From: CALBPI01 sp039027435
GTDB lineage: Bacteria; Pseudomonadota; Gammaproteobacteria; Steroidobacterales; Woeseiaceae
Reading direction: 5' to 3'
Assembly: GCA_039027435.1 (NCBI GenBank)
Contig: JBCCKF010000004.1
Span: forward strand, 220,185-284,184
Length of the DNA: 64,000 nt
Shown here: one piece after another, positions 18,118-25,338 of the stretch
Layout: every line of letters starts with the position of its first letter
How positions within the stretch are numbered: position 1 is the first letter of the stretch
Notes under the pieces: model-generated
What the model was told of the DNA's origin: nothing
Database searches by the model: none
Seen by the model: only the letters and a program-made list of their open reading frames with translations
Program-made: the position numbers and the translations under genes

Positions 18118-18999
18118 ATGACGCCCGAATCACTGGCGAGTGAAGTAAGCGACCTGGCCTCGATGCCAGATATAGCGATTCAGATCAACAACTTGTTGGC
18201 CGATCCGAACAGCAGCGCGTGGGACATTGGACGTCTCATAGAACAGGACCCAGGCTTGAGTGCCGCACTCCTGCGCATCGCGAACAGCGCGCTCTATAAC
18301 AACGGCATTCCAGTAAACGCTATCGACCGCGCCGTGACTGTGGTCGGCACACGTGAGGTCAGAGACCTGGCCTTCGGCGTATGCGCCGTTGAGGCTTTCG
18401 ACGGGATTTCGAACCAGCTGATCACGATGGAAGACTTTTGGTACCACAGCTTGCGCACGGCGGCGGCAGCGCGCGCCATTGAAAAAGTCAGTCGAAAGCG
18501 CTCAGGTGGTTCCATGTTCATTGCAGGCTTGCTGCACGACATCGGGCAACTGGTGATGTTCAGTCGCCGCCCGGAACAGTCTGAGGAGGCACTGAAGCTA
18601 TCAGTTGATCGCGACGATGGCAGATCGACATTCAATGCCGAGCACGAAGTCTTTGGCTTCGACCACACTGAGGTGGGCGCGGCGCTGGCTACCCAATGGG
18701 GCTTACCGGCGTATGTCATCGATGCGATCCGGTTTCACCATCAACCGTTTTCTCACGGCAGTGATGACGAAGAGCAGGCCAACCGGATAGAGGTGGTTGC
18801 ATCGATCGTACATCTTGCCAATACAATGGCCGTAGTCGGTGAAGTGGAAAGCACCCATCTTGATGATGGGCCAGCACTTTGCGAGGGCACACTCGAGAAA
18901 CTCAACCTGTCGGCCGACGATCTGCCGGAAGTACTGTCGGTATCCAGCGATACCGTCGACGAGCTACTGCGAGTGTTTGTACCCGCGAACGCTGCCTGA
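18118..18999 (+). CDS. HDOD-domain signalling protein
   Basis: The 293-residue protein is a single HDOD domain (residues about 1-210, related to HD phosphohydrolases but lacking their metal-binding set) plus a C-terminal helical tail. Typical segments are LASMPDIAIQINNLLADP, then QDPGLSAALLRIANSALYNN and FIAGLLHDIGQLVM. HDOD proteins act in regulation of motility, biofilm and cell cycle, usually by binding partners. Its position divergent from the CheY-like receiver and convergent with cheB (9 bases) places it in this chemotaxis block. A direct target cannot be named. Confidence 0.9.
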   Translation: MTPESLASEVSDLASMPDIAIQINNLLADPNSSAWDIGRLIEQDPGLSAALLRIANSALYNNGIPVNAIDRAVTVVGTREVRDLAFGVCAVEAFDGISNQLITMEDFWYHSLRTAAAARAIEKVSRKRSGGSMFIAGLLHDIGQLVMFSRRPEQSEEALKLSVDRDDGRSTFNAEHEVFGFDHTEVGAALATQWGLPAYVIDAIRFHHQPFSHGSDDEEQANRIEVVASIVHLANTMAVVGEVESTHLDDGPALCEGTLEKLNLSADDLPEVLSVSSDTVDELLRVFVPANAA

Positions 19000-19008
19000 A
19001 TCTCCGCC

Positions 19009-20112
19009 TTAAGCCGCGCGTAGCTCGTTCGCCGACAAGCGGATCAGTTCACTCCCGATTTCGTTCAGCGATAGCACGTGTTGGATGGCGCGCTCCTCAA
19101 TGGCCGTCTTCGGCATGCCGTAAATGACGCAGGATGCCTCATCCTGTGCGATCGTCACCGCACCGGCCGCCTGAAGGAGTTTCATACCCTCGGCACCGTC
19201 TCTCCCCATACCTGTCAAAATGACACCAACCACTGGCTGGACTCGAGCTTTCGCAACCGAAGCGAATAGCACATTCACCGAGGGGCGATGAAAGCCTACA
19301 CGCTCGCTGTCATCGAGAGTGCAAACGAGACCGCTTCTATCTCGTGCGACACGAAGATGATGGCTTCCTGGCGCCACGTAAACACAACCGCGCTCTATTT
19401 TTTGCCCATGCTCAGCGTGGTAGACCTTCATCTTGCTGAGCTCATCCAGCCGCTCTGCAAAAGATCGACTGAACGTATCGGGTATGTGCTGGGCGACGAC
19501 GATTGGCGGTGCATTGCTCGGCAGTCGCGAAACGATATCCTTGATCGCCTCCGTACCGCCCGTCGAGGCGCCGATTGCAATCAGTGGATCGCCAAGACCC
19601 GGGGCAAGCATTTTCGTCGGTTGGCGGAAAACGCCTGTCATAACGGGCACGCTGTTGACCGATGACGTGCGCCCTTGAGGAGAAAGCGCATTCAGGTTTA
19701 CGGCAGCAGCGTTTCGAACCTCATCGATTATGATCTCTGCGGCAGCCTTCAGTTCCTCGCCACGACCAACGGCAGGCTTCTCGATAAAACTCACGGCGCC
19801 AAGCTCCATTGCTTTTTGCACCAATGCCGAGTTGCGTTCGGCGAGCCTCGAAATCATGACAACCGGCATTGGTCGCAACCGCATGAGATTGGCGAGAAAC
19901 GTAACCCCATCCATTCGCGGCATCTCAACATCGAGCGTGATGACGTCCGGCTCGAGCAGTTTGATCTTCTCGCGTGCGTCGTAGGCATCCACTGCAACAC
20001 CGACGACTTCAACGTCGGGCTCCGACTCAAGAATGCCGCGCAGCAGCTGACGTGCGCTCGGAGAATCGTCAACCACCAGCACGCGAATGCTGTTAAACAG
20101 CGCGACGCCCAC
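19009..20112 (-). CDS. cheB: Chemotaxis protein-glutamate methylesterase/glutaminase
   Basis: CheB removes methyl groups from chemoreceptors during adaptation. The 367-residue protein has an N-terminal receiver with phosphoacceptor Asp61 (VITLDVEMPRMDG), a long linker, and a C-terminal esterase domain with the triad visible: Ser183 in IGASTGGTEAI, His209 in VVAQHIPDTFSRSF and Asp305 in GMGRDGAEGM. The start is GTG 20112, only 2 bases after the cheR stop, so the two opposing adaptation enzymes are translated together. Nothing in the sequence suggests loss of activity. Confidence 0.95.
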   Translation of the reverse strand: MGVALFNSIRVLVVDDSPSARQLLRGILESEPDVEVVGVAVDAYDAREKIKLLEPDVITLDVEMPRMDGVTFLANLMRLRPMPVVMISRLAERNSALVQKAMELGAVSFIEKPAVGRGEELKAAAEIIIDEVRNAAAVNLNALSPQGRTSSVNSVPVMTGVFRQPTKMLAPGLGDPLIAIGASTGGTEAIKDIVSRLPSNAPPIVVAQHIPDTFSRSFAERLDELSKMKVYHAEHGQKIERGCVYVAPGSHHLRVARDRSGLVCTLDDSERVGFHRPSVNVLFASVAKARVQPVVGVILTGMGRDGAEGMKLLQAAGAVTIAQDEASCVIYGMPKTAIEERAIQHVLSLNEIGSELIRLSANELRAA

Positions 20113-20114
20113 CC

Positions 20115-20933
20115 TTAGGCCACTCGCTTATAGATGGTTCGTCCCAAGAGCCGGAAGTCTTCGGATACTCGGTGCAAGGACTCCGAATGCCCCATGATCA
20201 AAAGCCCATCCGGATCCATGACCCTATGGAAGCGCCTGACGAGTTCAGCCTGTGACTGCTTGTCAAAGTAGATCACAACGTTCCGACAGAAGATGACATC
20301 GAAGGGTCCAAGCTTTGGCCAGTCCGCAAGCAAGTTCATAACGCGGAAGTCGATCATCTGCTGCAACGAGTGCTTGACCCGAACCTTTCCCGACGCGGCA
20401 CCCTTCCCGCGCAGGAACCATTGTTTCAGTCGCGCCTCAGCAAGCCCATCGACCCGATCCATGGTGTAGACGCCGCGCTTTGCAGTTGAGACAACCTGGG
20501 TATCAATATCGGTCGCCAGGATGTCGACCTGCCAGCTGCCCAGGTTCGGCAAAGTCTCAGCAAGCGTCATTGCAATCGAGTACGGCTCTTCGCCTGTCGA
20601 ACAGGCAGCGGACCAGATGCTGAGAAGCTTCGACCCGCGTTTAATGTGCTCGGGTAGAAAGGTGTTCTTCAGATAATCAAAGTGATGGTTCTCACGAAAG
20701 AACGACGTAAGGTTGGTGGTAACCGAATTGGTGAAATGCTCGACTTCCACCGCATCGCCGCCGCTGATGATATCGAGGTATTGATCGATGTTCGCGATGC
20801 CGAGCGCACGCATCCGCGTCCCCAGCCTGCGAACAACAAGGCCTTTCTTGGCCTCGCTCATCTGGATGCCGGTAAGGCCCGCGATCATCTCACGGCAGCG
20901 CTTGTACTGCGCATCAGTCAACTGCACATTCAT
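20115..20933 (-). CDS. cheR: Chemotaxis protein methyltransferase
   Basis: CheR transfers methyl groups from SAM to glutamates of chemoreceptors. The 272-residue protein has the CheR_N helical domain (residues about 1-75) and the SAM-dependent catalytic domain with IWSAACSTGEEPYSIAMTLA (motif I), and the late segment FDVIFCRNVVIYFDKQSQAE. It heads the cheR-cheB operon, starting at ATG 20933, and is divergent from the SCO-like gene. No pentapeptide-binding insertion is obvious. Its likely substrates are the chemoreceptors in this window. Confidence 0.95.
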   Translation of the reverse strand: MNVQLTDAQYKRCREMIAGLTGIQMSEAKKGLVVRRLGTRMRALGIANIDQYLDIISGGDAVEVEHFTNSVTTNLTSFFRENHHFDYLKNTFLPEHIKRGSKLLSIWSAACSTGEEPYSIAMTLAETLPNLGSWQVDILATDIDTQVVSTAKRGVYTMDRVDGLAEARLKQWFLRGKGAASGKVRVKHSLQQMIDFRVMNLLADWPKLGPFDVIFCRNVVIYFDKQSQAELVRRFHRVMDPDGLLIMGHSESLHRVSEDFRLLGRTIYKRVA

Positions 20934-21055
20934 AACCCGTGCGCGCTCCGGTCCTTGCTCATGAGTTCTCCCTCCACCGGAACTACAGCGTCCGAAATCG
21001 AGGCTTCTTTATTCATATAACCCGATCAATGAACCTAAAGATTACGAGTGTTGAG

Positions 21056-21078
21056 CCGATACCTTCGATACGTATCGG
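21056..21078. promoter_or_regulatory. Hairpin/inverted repeat with embedded 12-bp perfect palindrome
   Basis: CCGATAC (21056-21062) and GTATCGG (21072-21078) are exact reverse complements, and within the second half CGATACGTATCG (21066-21077) is itself a perfect palindrome. It lies 32 bases upstream of the SCO-like start and between it and divergent cheR. It could be an operator or an RNA hairpin in the leader. Confidence 0.35.
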
Positions 21079-21109
21079 GGTACATACGTGGCGGAAAAAA
21101 GGGAGCTAC

Positions 21110-21682
21110 ATGGGCATAGGCAGAAATGCGCGATCGGAGACATGTTCATGGCGACACCACGTCGTCGGCGTGACAATGATGCTGCTGACCGCAGGCTCAC
21201 TTGCGTTGATCCCCCTACTTCCCGCCAAGAGCGAGAGCACGATCGACCTACCGTTTCTCAGCGGTATCGACTCACAAGTCGTCATCGCGTTTGCCGGATT
21301 CCCGGGCTGCAGCACGAGTTGCCCGACGGCGCTGCGTGCTATGGCCACGGCCTACGAGCAATCATTGACCCCCGACGTGCAATTGGTATTCATCAATGTT
21401 GAGCGCCACGCGCGCAATGACCTGACCACACAGTACGCACGCGCCTACCACGAAAGCTTCTCGGGGGTGACGCTCACGCAGTCAACTGCTTCCTTGTTTG
21501 CACGCGAACTCGGTCTGCGTTCGTTTGGCTCAACGGAAGCCGCACTTGCCCACAGCAACAACATTTATGTCCTAAGACGAGAGCGCGACGGTTGGCACAT
21601 TGCCGAGATCCTCCGTTCGAGCCTGCAGACACAACCACTGGTCGCCAGCATTTCAAGACAGATCAGTCACGCCAATCAGTAA
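21110..21682 (+). CDS. SCO1/SenC-like thioredoxin-fold copper protein, membrane-anchored
   Basis: The 190-residue product begins with a short cytoplasmic stretch and one hydrophobic segment (GVTMMLLTAGSLALIPLLP), so the rest should face the periplasm. The SCO copper motif CxxxC is present (FPGCSTSCPTALRAM) and a His before IYVL (AHSNNIYVL) sits where SCO proteins have their third ligand. I chose ATG 21110, with GGGAG just upstream; an ATG at 21029 would add 27 residues. SCO proteins usually assemble cytochrome oxidase CuA, but here the stop lies only 7 bases before a chemoreceptor gene, hinting at a sensory or redox partnership. Confidence 0.72.
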   Translation: MGIGRNARSETCSWRHHVVGVTMMLLTAGSLALIPLLPAKSESTIDLPFLSGIDSQVVIAFAGFPGCSTSCPTALRAMATAYEQSLTPDVQLVFINVERHARNDLTTQYARAYHESFSGVTLTQSTASLFARELGLRSFGSTEAALAHSNNIYVLRRERDGWHIAEILRSSLQTQPLVASISRQISHANQ

Positions 21683-21689
21683 ATTCACT

Positions 21690-23846
21690 ATGAACAAGAA
21701 TCAAATTTTCAGCGTTCTTTTTGGTCGCTTTCCAACCGAGGTCAAACCGGCACTCGAAGCTGACTACGATAAAGCGGATACCATGTTCTTCCGCATTCTG
21801 CTCGCACACTGGGTGTTTGCAGCCACCGTTATGGGTGCCGTCAACGGCTTCTACCTGATGGGACTAATCGGCGGCGGATTAATTGTCGGACTGGGTTGGG
21901 CGTGCCGTCAGTCGCTACCCGGTAGCGTGTATACGCGAATGGTACTCGCCTCGTCGCTAATGCTGTTCTCTGCGCTATTCATACAACAAGGTTTAGGTCG
22001 CATTGAATGGCACTTCCACGTCTTTGCGACGCTGGCGTTCATCATTCGATACAAGGACTTGCGACCGCTGCTCGCAGCGGTTGTAACCATCGCCGTTCAC
22101 CATTTGACGCTGAATTTCTGCCAGCAATTCGGGCTCAGTGTATTCGGTACTCCGTTGGTGATTTTTGACTATGGTACGGGCCTTGGCATCGTGTTCCTGC
22201 ACGCTGCCTTTGTTATCGCTGAGGCGGCCGTTCTCGGCTACATCATTGTTGATTTGACCAACCAGTTTTGTGAGCGCGTACAGGCATCTCATCAGAATCT
22301 TGAAGTGCTCGACACGCTCAAGCATGTCATCAAGACCGGGGATCTATCAGTACGCGTTGCCGACGACAATCCACAATCGGATATTGTGAATGACCTCTTC
22401 CGACTCATGCGAGAGAACGCGGCGGTCCACGTAGCGTTCAACAACGCAACCTCGCCGATGCTGTTGATCGACGAACAAGAAAATACCAAAGAAGGCAATC
22501 TCGCGGCCAAGACACTGATCGAGAAACTCAAGTCTGCCTACAGTCAGGCAGGCCATGAGGTTAATCCACACCAGCTGCGTGGAACGCCACTCGGCCACCT
22601 GATTGGTAACTGCCAGATCGATAGAGAAGGCTACAGCGAATCCGAGTTCCGACTCGGCGGGAAGATCATCACAGTGCAGGCGAATCCGGTCGTCAACGAG
22701 CAAGGTGAGAATCTTGGCGCCATTGTCGAGTTGGGTGACGTGTCCGCGGAACGGGAGTTGGAGCAACAAGTATCTGAGATGGTCGTTGCTGCCGGACAGG
22801 GTGATCTGTCTCAACGCCTCGCAGTCACCAGCGTCGACAGCTTCTTCGGAAAACTCGCTACCGGCGTCAATACGCTGGTCGAGAAATCCGAGATGCTGGT
22901 CCAGGATTGCTCACGCGTACTTGAGGCTTTGGCGAAGGGCGATCTGACGCAATCCGCCGAGGGCAACTACTCAGGACAATTCGCGGTGCTGACCGACAAT
23001 CTGAATAAGACCGTCGAACGCCTGACCGAAACGGTCGTGTCCATTCAGCACAACTCAAATGAAGTGGATCAAGGCGCACAACAATTGTTCGAAGACAGCG
23101 CGGAATTGAGAAGCGCCATGCGCCAGCAATCGGACAAGCTGCGCGTCACCGCCGAGAGCATGGAAGAAATTACTACGACCATTCAAAACAACGCCGAGAA
23201 TGCGGCTGAGGCCAATCGCCTTACCGATCAGGCGCGTGATGACGCCGAGCACGGCGGTGCCGTTGTGGGTAAAGCGATCGCGGCGATGGGTGGCATTAAG
23301 GAAGCGAGCAACAAGGTTACGGAGATTACAACCGTTATCGACGAGATCGCGTTCCAGACCAACCTGTTGGCACTAAATGCTTCTGTTGAGGCTGCCAGAG
23401 CCGGTGAACACGGGCGAGGATTTGCGGTTGTGGCAAGCGAGGTACGCAGCCTCGCGGCACGCAGTGCGACGGCTGCGCGTGAGATCAATGGTCTGATTGA
23501 AGACTCGGTAAATCGAATCGCCGAGGGCGCGGAACTCGTCAACAAATCCGGTGGCACACTCGAGGCAATCGTCGAGTCAGTACAGAAGGCGAACTCGGTC
23601 GTCGGCGAGATTGCAGCAGCCAGCACGCAGCAGTCAGAAGGCGTGCAGCTCGCAAACAGCTCACTCAGCTCGATGCGCGAACTGAACGAGCGTAACTTTG
23701 AGCGGGTAAACCACAGTGCGGGCGCAACGGATGCCATGCGATCCCAGGCGCAGTCGCTGCGTGAACTGGTTGCTGAGTTCAATACCGAGCGGCAGCACTC
23801 AAGTGCCGATCGTCCAATGGAGTTGAAAGTCGCAGAAGCGGGCTAA
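21690..23846 (+). CDS. Methyl-accepting chemotaxis protein with six-helix N-terminal sensor
   Basis: A 718-residue chemoreceptor. Residues about 30-195 form roughly six membrane helices with almost no periplasmic domain and a His-containing motif (IEWHFHVFATLAF, then AVHHLTLNF). A PAS-like region follows (about 240-350), then HAMP-like helices and the cytoplasmic signalling domain, whose hairpin tip is IDEIAFQTNLLALNASVEAA (about residues 549-568). Such membrane-embedded sensors are thought to read energy state or small hydrophobic or gaseous cues. ATG 21690 is chosen, 7 bases after the SCO-like gene. CheB and CheR, encoded next door on the other strand, are its likely adaptation enzymes. Confidence 0.9.
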   Translation: MNKNQIFSVLFGRFPTEVKPALEADYDKADTMFFRILLAHWVFAATVMGAVNGFYLMGLIGGGLIVGLGWACRQSLPGSVYTRMVLASSLMLFSALFIQQGLGRIEWHFHVFATLAFIIRYKDLRPLLAAVVTIAVHHLTLNFCQQFGLSVFGTPLVIFDYGTGLGIVFLHAAFVIAEAAVLGYIIVDLTNQFCERVQASHQNLEVLDTLKHVIKTGDLSVRVADDNPQSDIVNDLFRLMRENAAVHVAFNNATSPMLLIDEQENTKEGNLAAKTLIEKLKSAYSQAGHEVNPHQLRGTPLGHLIGNCQIDREGYSESEFRLGGKIITVQANPVVNEQGENLGAIVELGDVSAERELEQQVSEMVVAAGQGDLSQRLAVTSVDSFFGKLATGVNTLVEKSEMLVQDCSRVLEALAKGDLTQSAEGNYSGQFAVLTDNLNKTVERLTETVVSIQHNSNEVDQGAQQLFEDSAELRSAMRQQSDKLRVTAESMEEITTTIQNNAENAAEANRLTDQARDDAEHGGAVVGKAIAAMGGIKEASNKVTEITTVIDEIAFQTNLLALNASVEAARAGEHGRGFAVVASEVRSLAARSATAAREINGLIEDSVNRIAEGAELVNKSGGTLEAIVESVQKANSVVGEIAAASTQQSEGVQLANSSLSSMRELNERNFERVNHSAGATDAMRSQAQSLRELVAEFNTERQHSSADRPMELKVAEAG

Positions 23847-23853
23847 GGCCCTG

Positions 23854-24348
23854 TCAGTGCCACTGCGATTCCCGGTCTTCCCCATCGGCGAGACGAGCTT
23901 CAGACGACCACAAGGTCTGCCCCTCAGTTGCCTGAAACCGCGAGAATGCTGATGCGAGCGTCTTCGTGTGAACGCGAAGCCCCGATGCGCGTTCGTAGCC
24001 AACGAGCGATGAGAGACTGAGATACAAGGCGTCGGCGTCCTCTGGGCTGCTCGCATGAACACAGTCGAGAAACGCCTGTTCGTGTTCTGCGAGGGTCGTA
24101 TCCCCGGGTCCAGGTATCGGTAAGCCAGCGCCTCGGTGCCCCACCATCTCGTGCATCAGCCGTTTGAATGCTGTACGACCCTCCTCGCCGAAACTGCCTT
24201 CTAAGGCAGCGTCGAGCTGTTCAGGAGATCGTCTGCCAATACTGACATGGGCCAGAAACAGGCGAATCGACCACACAGCCGCATCTGCCGGGTCTGAAAA
24301 ACCCGGCACATGATCAACGCGGAGCCAAGACTGTTGCTGGTCAGTCAT
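23854..24348 (-). CDS. Hypothetical protein
   Basis: I do not recognise this 164-residue soluble protein. It is predicted helical, acidic in the middle, with no signal peptide, membrane segment or cysteine cluster; the only Cys is in FLDCVHASSPEDAD. A His/Glu run HEMVGHRGAG near residue 66 looks faintly metal-binding, but there is no full protease motif. ATG 24348 is the first in-frame start. It converges with the chemoreceptor gene 7 bases away and has its own upstream region on the right, so it is not obviously part of an operon. The composition matches the neighbours, so it is probably a real gene. Confidence 0.55.
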   Translation of the reverse strand: MTDQQQSWLRVDHVPGFSDPADAAVWSIRLFLAHVSIGRRSPEQLDAALEGSFGEEGRTAFKRLMHEMVGHRGAGLPIPGPGDTTLAEHEQAFLDCVHASSPEDADALYLSLSSLVGYERASGLRVHTKTLASAFSRFQATEGQTLWSSEARLADGEDRESQWH

Positions 24349-24508
24349 TTCTGAGATCGCCTACTTGACCATAATCATCATAGGTGGCGGCACCGTCCGG
24401 CTCCAGCAGATAAAACCTGTGCTGCCCCAAGGAATAGCCTGTTCGAAAAACAACGACTTACTGCCGATCAAGGCCTGACCCAAAAACAAAAAACTCTATA
24501 AGAAATAG

Positions 24509-24522
24509 AATGTTATAACATT
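24509..24522. promoter_or_regulatory. Perfect 14-bp palindrome AATGTTATAACATT
   Basis: AATGTTATAACATT is fully self-complementary and sits in the AT-rich core of the gap, about 235 bases before the exported pair. It overlaps -10-like sequence (TTATAAC), so a protein bound here could block transcription. The regulator is unknown. Confidence 0.4.
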
Positions 24523-24663
24523 GCATAATGAAAACTTCCGCGCATTTATCCAGTATTTGTCATATCGCGAAAATCAACCGGTTCGGGCGCCGGCAGCGCT
24601 AACCTACTGTTCTATCGGCTTTACTCTTCAACCTGTCAATCTGGGCATATGTGGGCGATTAGA

Positions 24664-24679
24664 CGCGCTTGCGAGCGCG
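24664..24679 (+). other. Short hairpin in the leader of the exported protease pair
   Basis: CGCGCT-TGCG-AGCGCG forms an exact 6-bp GC-rich stem with a 4-base loop, about 80 bases before ATG 24757. It would be a stable structure in the leader RNA; no T-run follows. Confidence 0.3.
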
Positions 24680-24756
24680 ACGCTACTCTCCGTTTGGGGT
24701 GACATAAGACTGCCATGAGCAGCTTGTACCTCATCACAACAAAAGGAGAGCTATAA

Positions 24757-25338
24757 ATGAGAGCGTTGAGACGCATTGCGACGGTTGTTGCGATAGCGTT
24801 TGGCGCCTTCGGTGCAAGCGCACTGCAGGCGACAACCGTTGCGCAGATGAACCTCGAGCAAATGGTCAACAATTCCGATCGTGTCTTCGTGGGCACTGTT
24901 CTGGATGTGACCGAGTCGCGCAAGCAAATTGGGGGCGGCGAGCTACCTGCGGTGACCTACCGCATCAAGGTATCGGAGTCGTTCAAGGGCGACTTCAGTG
25001 AAATCAAAGGCGAGTTCTACACGGAAGTGACCACACTTGGCACGCTTAAGAACATCGCCGAAGGCCATCACCCGATCACGGATTTTCCGATGCTGCAGGT
25101 CGGCGAAGAGTATCTCCTAATGGTGGCACCGGTCGGTCCGATCGGCCTGACTGCGACCATGGGTCTGGGTCAGGGCTGCTTCACCATCACCGGTGACGAA
25201 AGCGACAAGGTCGCACTGAACGGTGCGGGTAACGTCGGTTTGTTCGCCGGTATGCAGGTGGGCGTTGCTGACGGTGGACCGATCTCCTGGGGCACGCTGT
25301 CCAGCATGATCACCGACATCGTGGGAGGCGCTGAATAA
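24757..25338 (+). CDS. Small exported protein, candidate NTR/TIMP-like (OB-fold) partner of the adjacent matrixin
   Basis: A 193-residue protein with a textbook signal peptide (MRALRRIATVVAIAFGAFGA, cleavage near SALQA) and a strong ribosome site (AGGAG, 8 bases upstream). The mature part starts with SDRVFVGTVLDVTES, then TYRIKVSESFKGDFSEIKGE, a loop, LQVGEEYLLMVAP and GLGQGCFTI. This order of beta strands, with the FKG turn and G-x-x-YL strand, parallels by eye the NTR domain of TIMPs (YEIKQIKMFKG ... KKEYLIAGK ... ITLCDFI). There is only one Cys, so a TIMP-type N-terminal Cys and disulfides are absent. It overlaps the matrixin gene by one base (TAATG), so the pair is made together. Possible roles are inhibitor, chaperone or cofactor of that protease; this is inference. 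Confidence 0.65.
   Translation: MRALRRIATVVAIAFGAFGASALQATTVAQMNLEQMVNNSDRVFVGTVLDVTESRKQIGGGELPAVTYRIKVSESFKGDFSEIKGEFYTEVTTLGTLKNIAEGHHPITDFPMLQVGEEYLLMVAPVGPIGLTATMGLGQGCFTITGDESDKVALNGAGNVGLFAGMQVGVADGGPISWGTLSSMITDIVGGAE

Larger units (their letters stand above)
24349..24756. other. 408-base intergenic region with AT-rich core, palindrome and hairpin
   Basis: This is the longest non-coding stretch of the window. It holds an AT-rich core (about 24480-24535) with a perfect 14-base palindrome, a 6-bp hairpin at 24664-24679, and a strong ribosome site at the right end. I see no convincing gene: a 65-codon frame at 24521-24718 starts at TTG and lacks protein-like composition. The region most likely carries the promoter and control of the exported pair that starts at 24757, with a leader of perhaps 200 bases. 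Confidence 0.5.

Noticed and set aside
24521..24718. A 65-codon frame in the gap before the exported protease pair
   Set aside because: It starts at TTG without a ribosome site, covers the palindrome and hairpin region, and its translation has no protein-like pattern.
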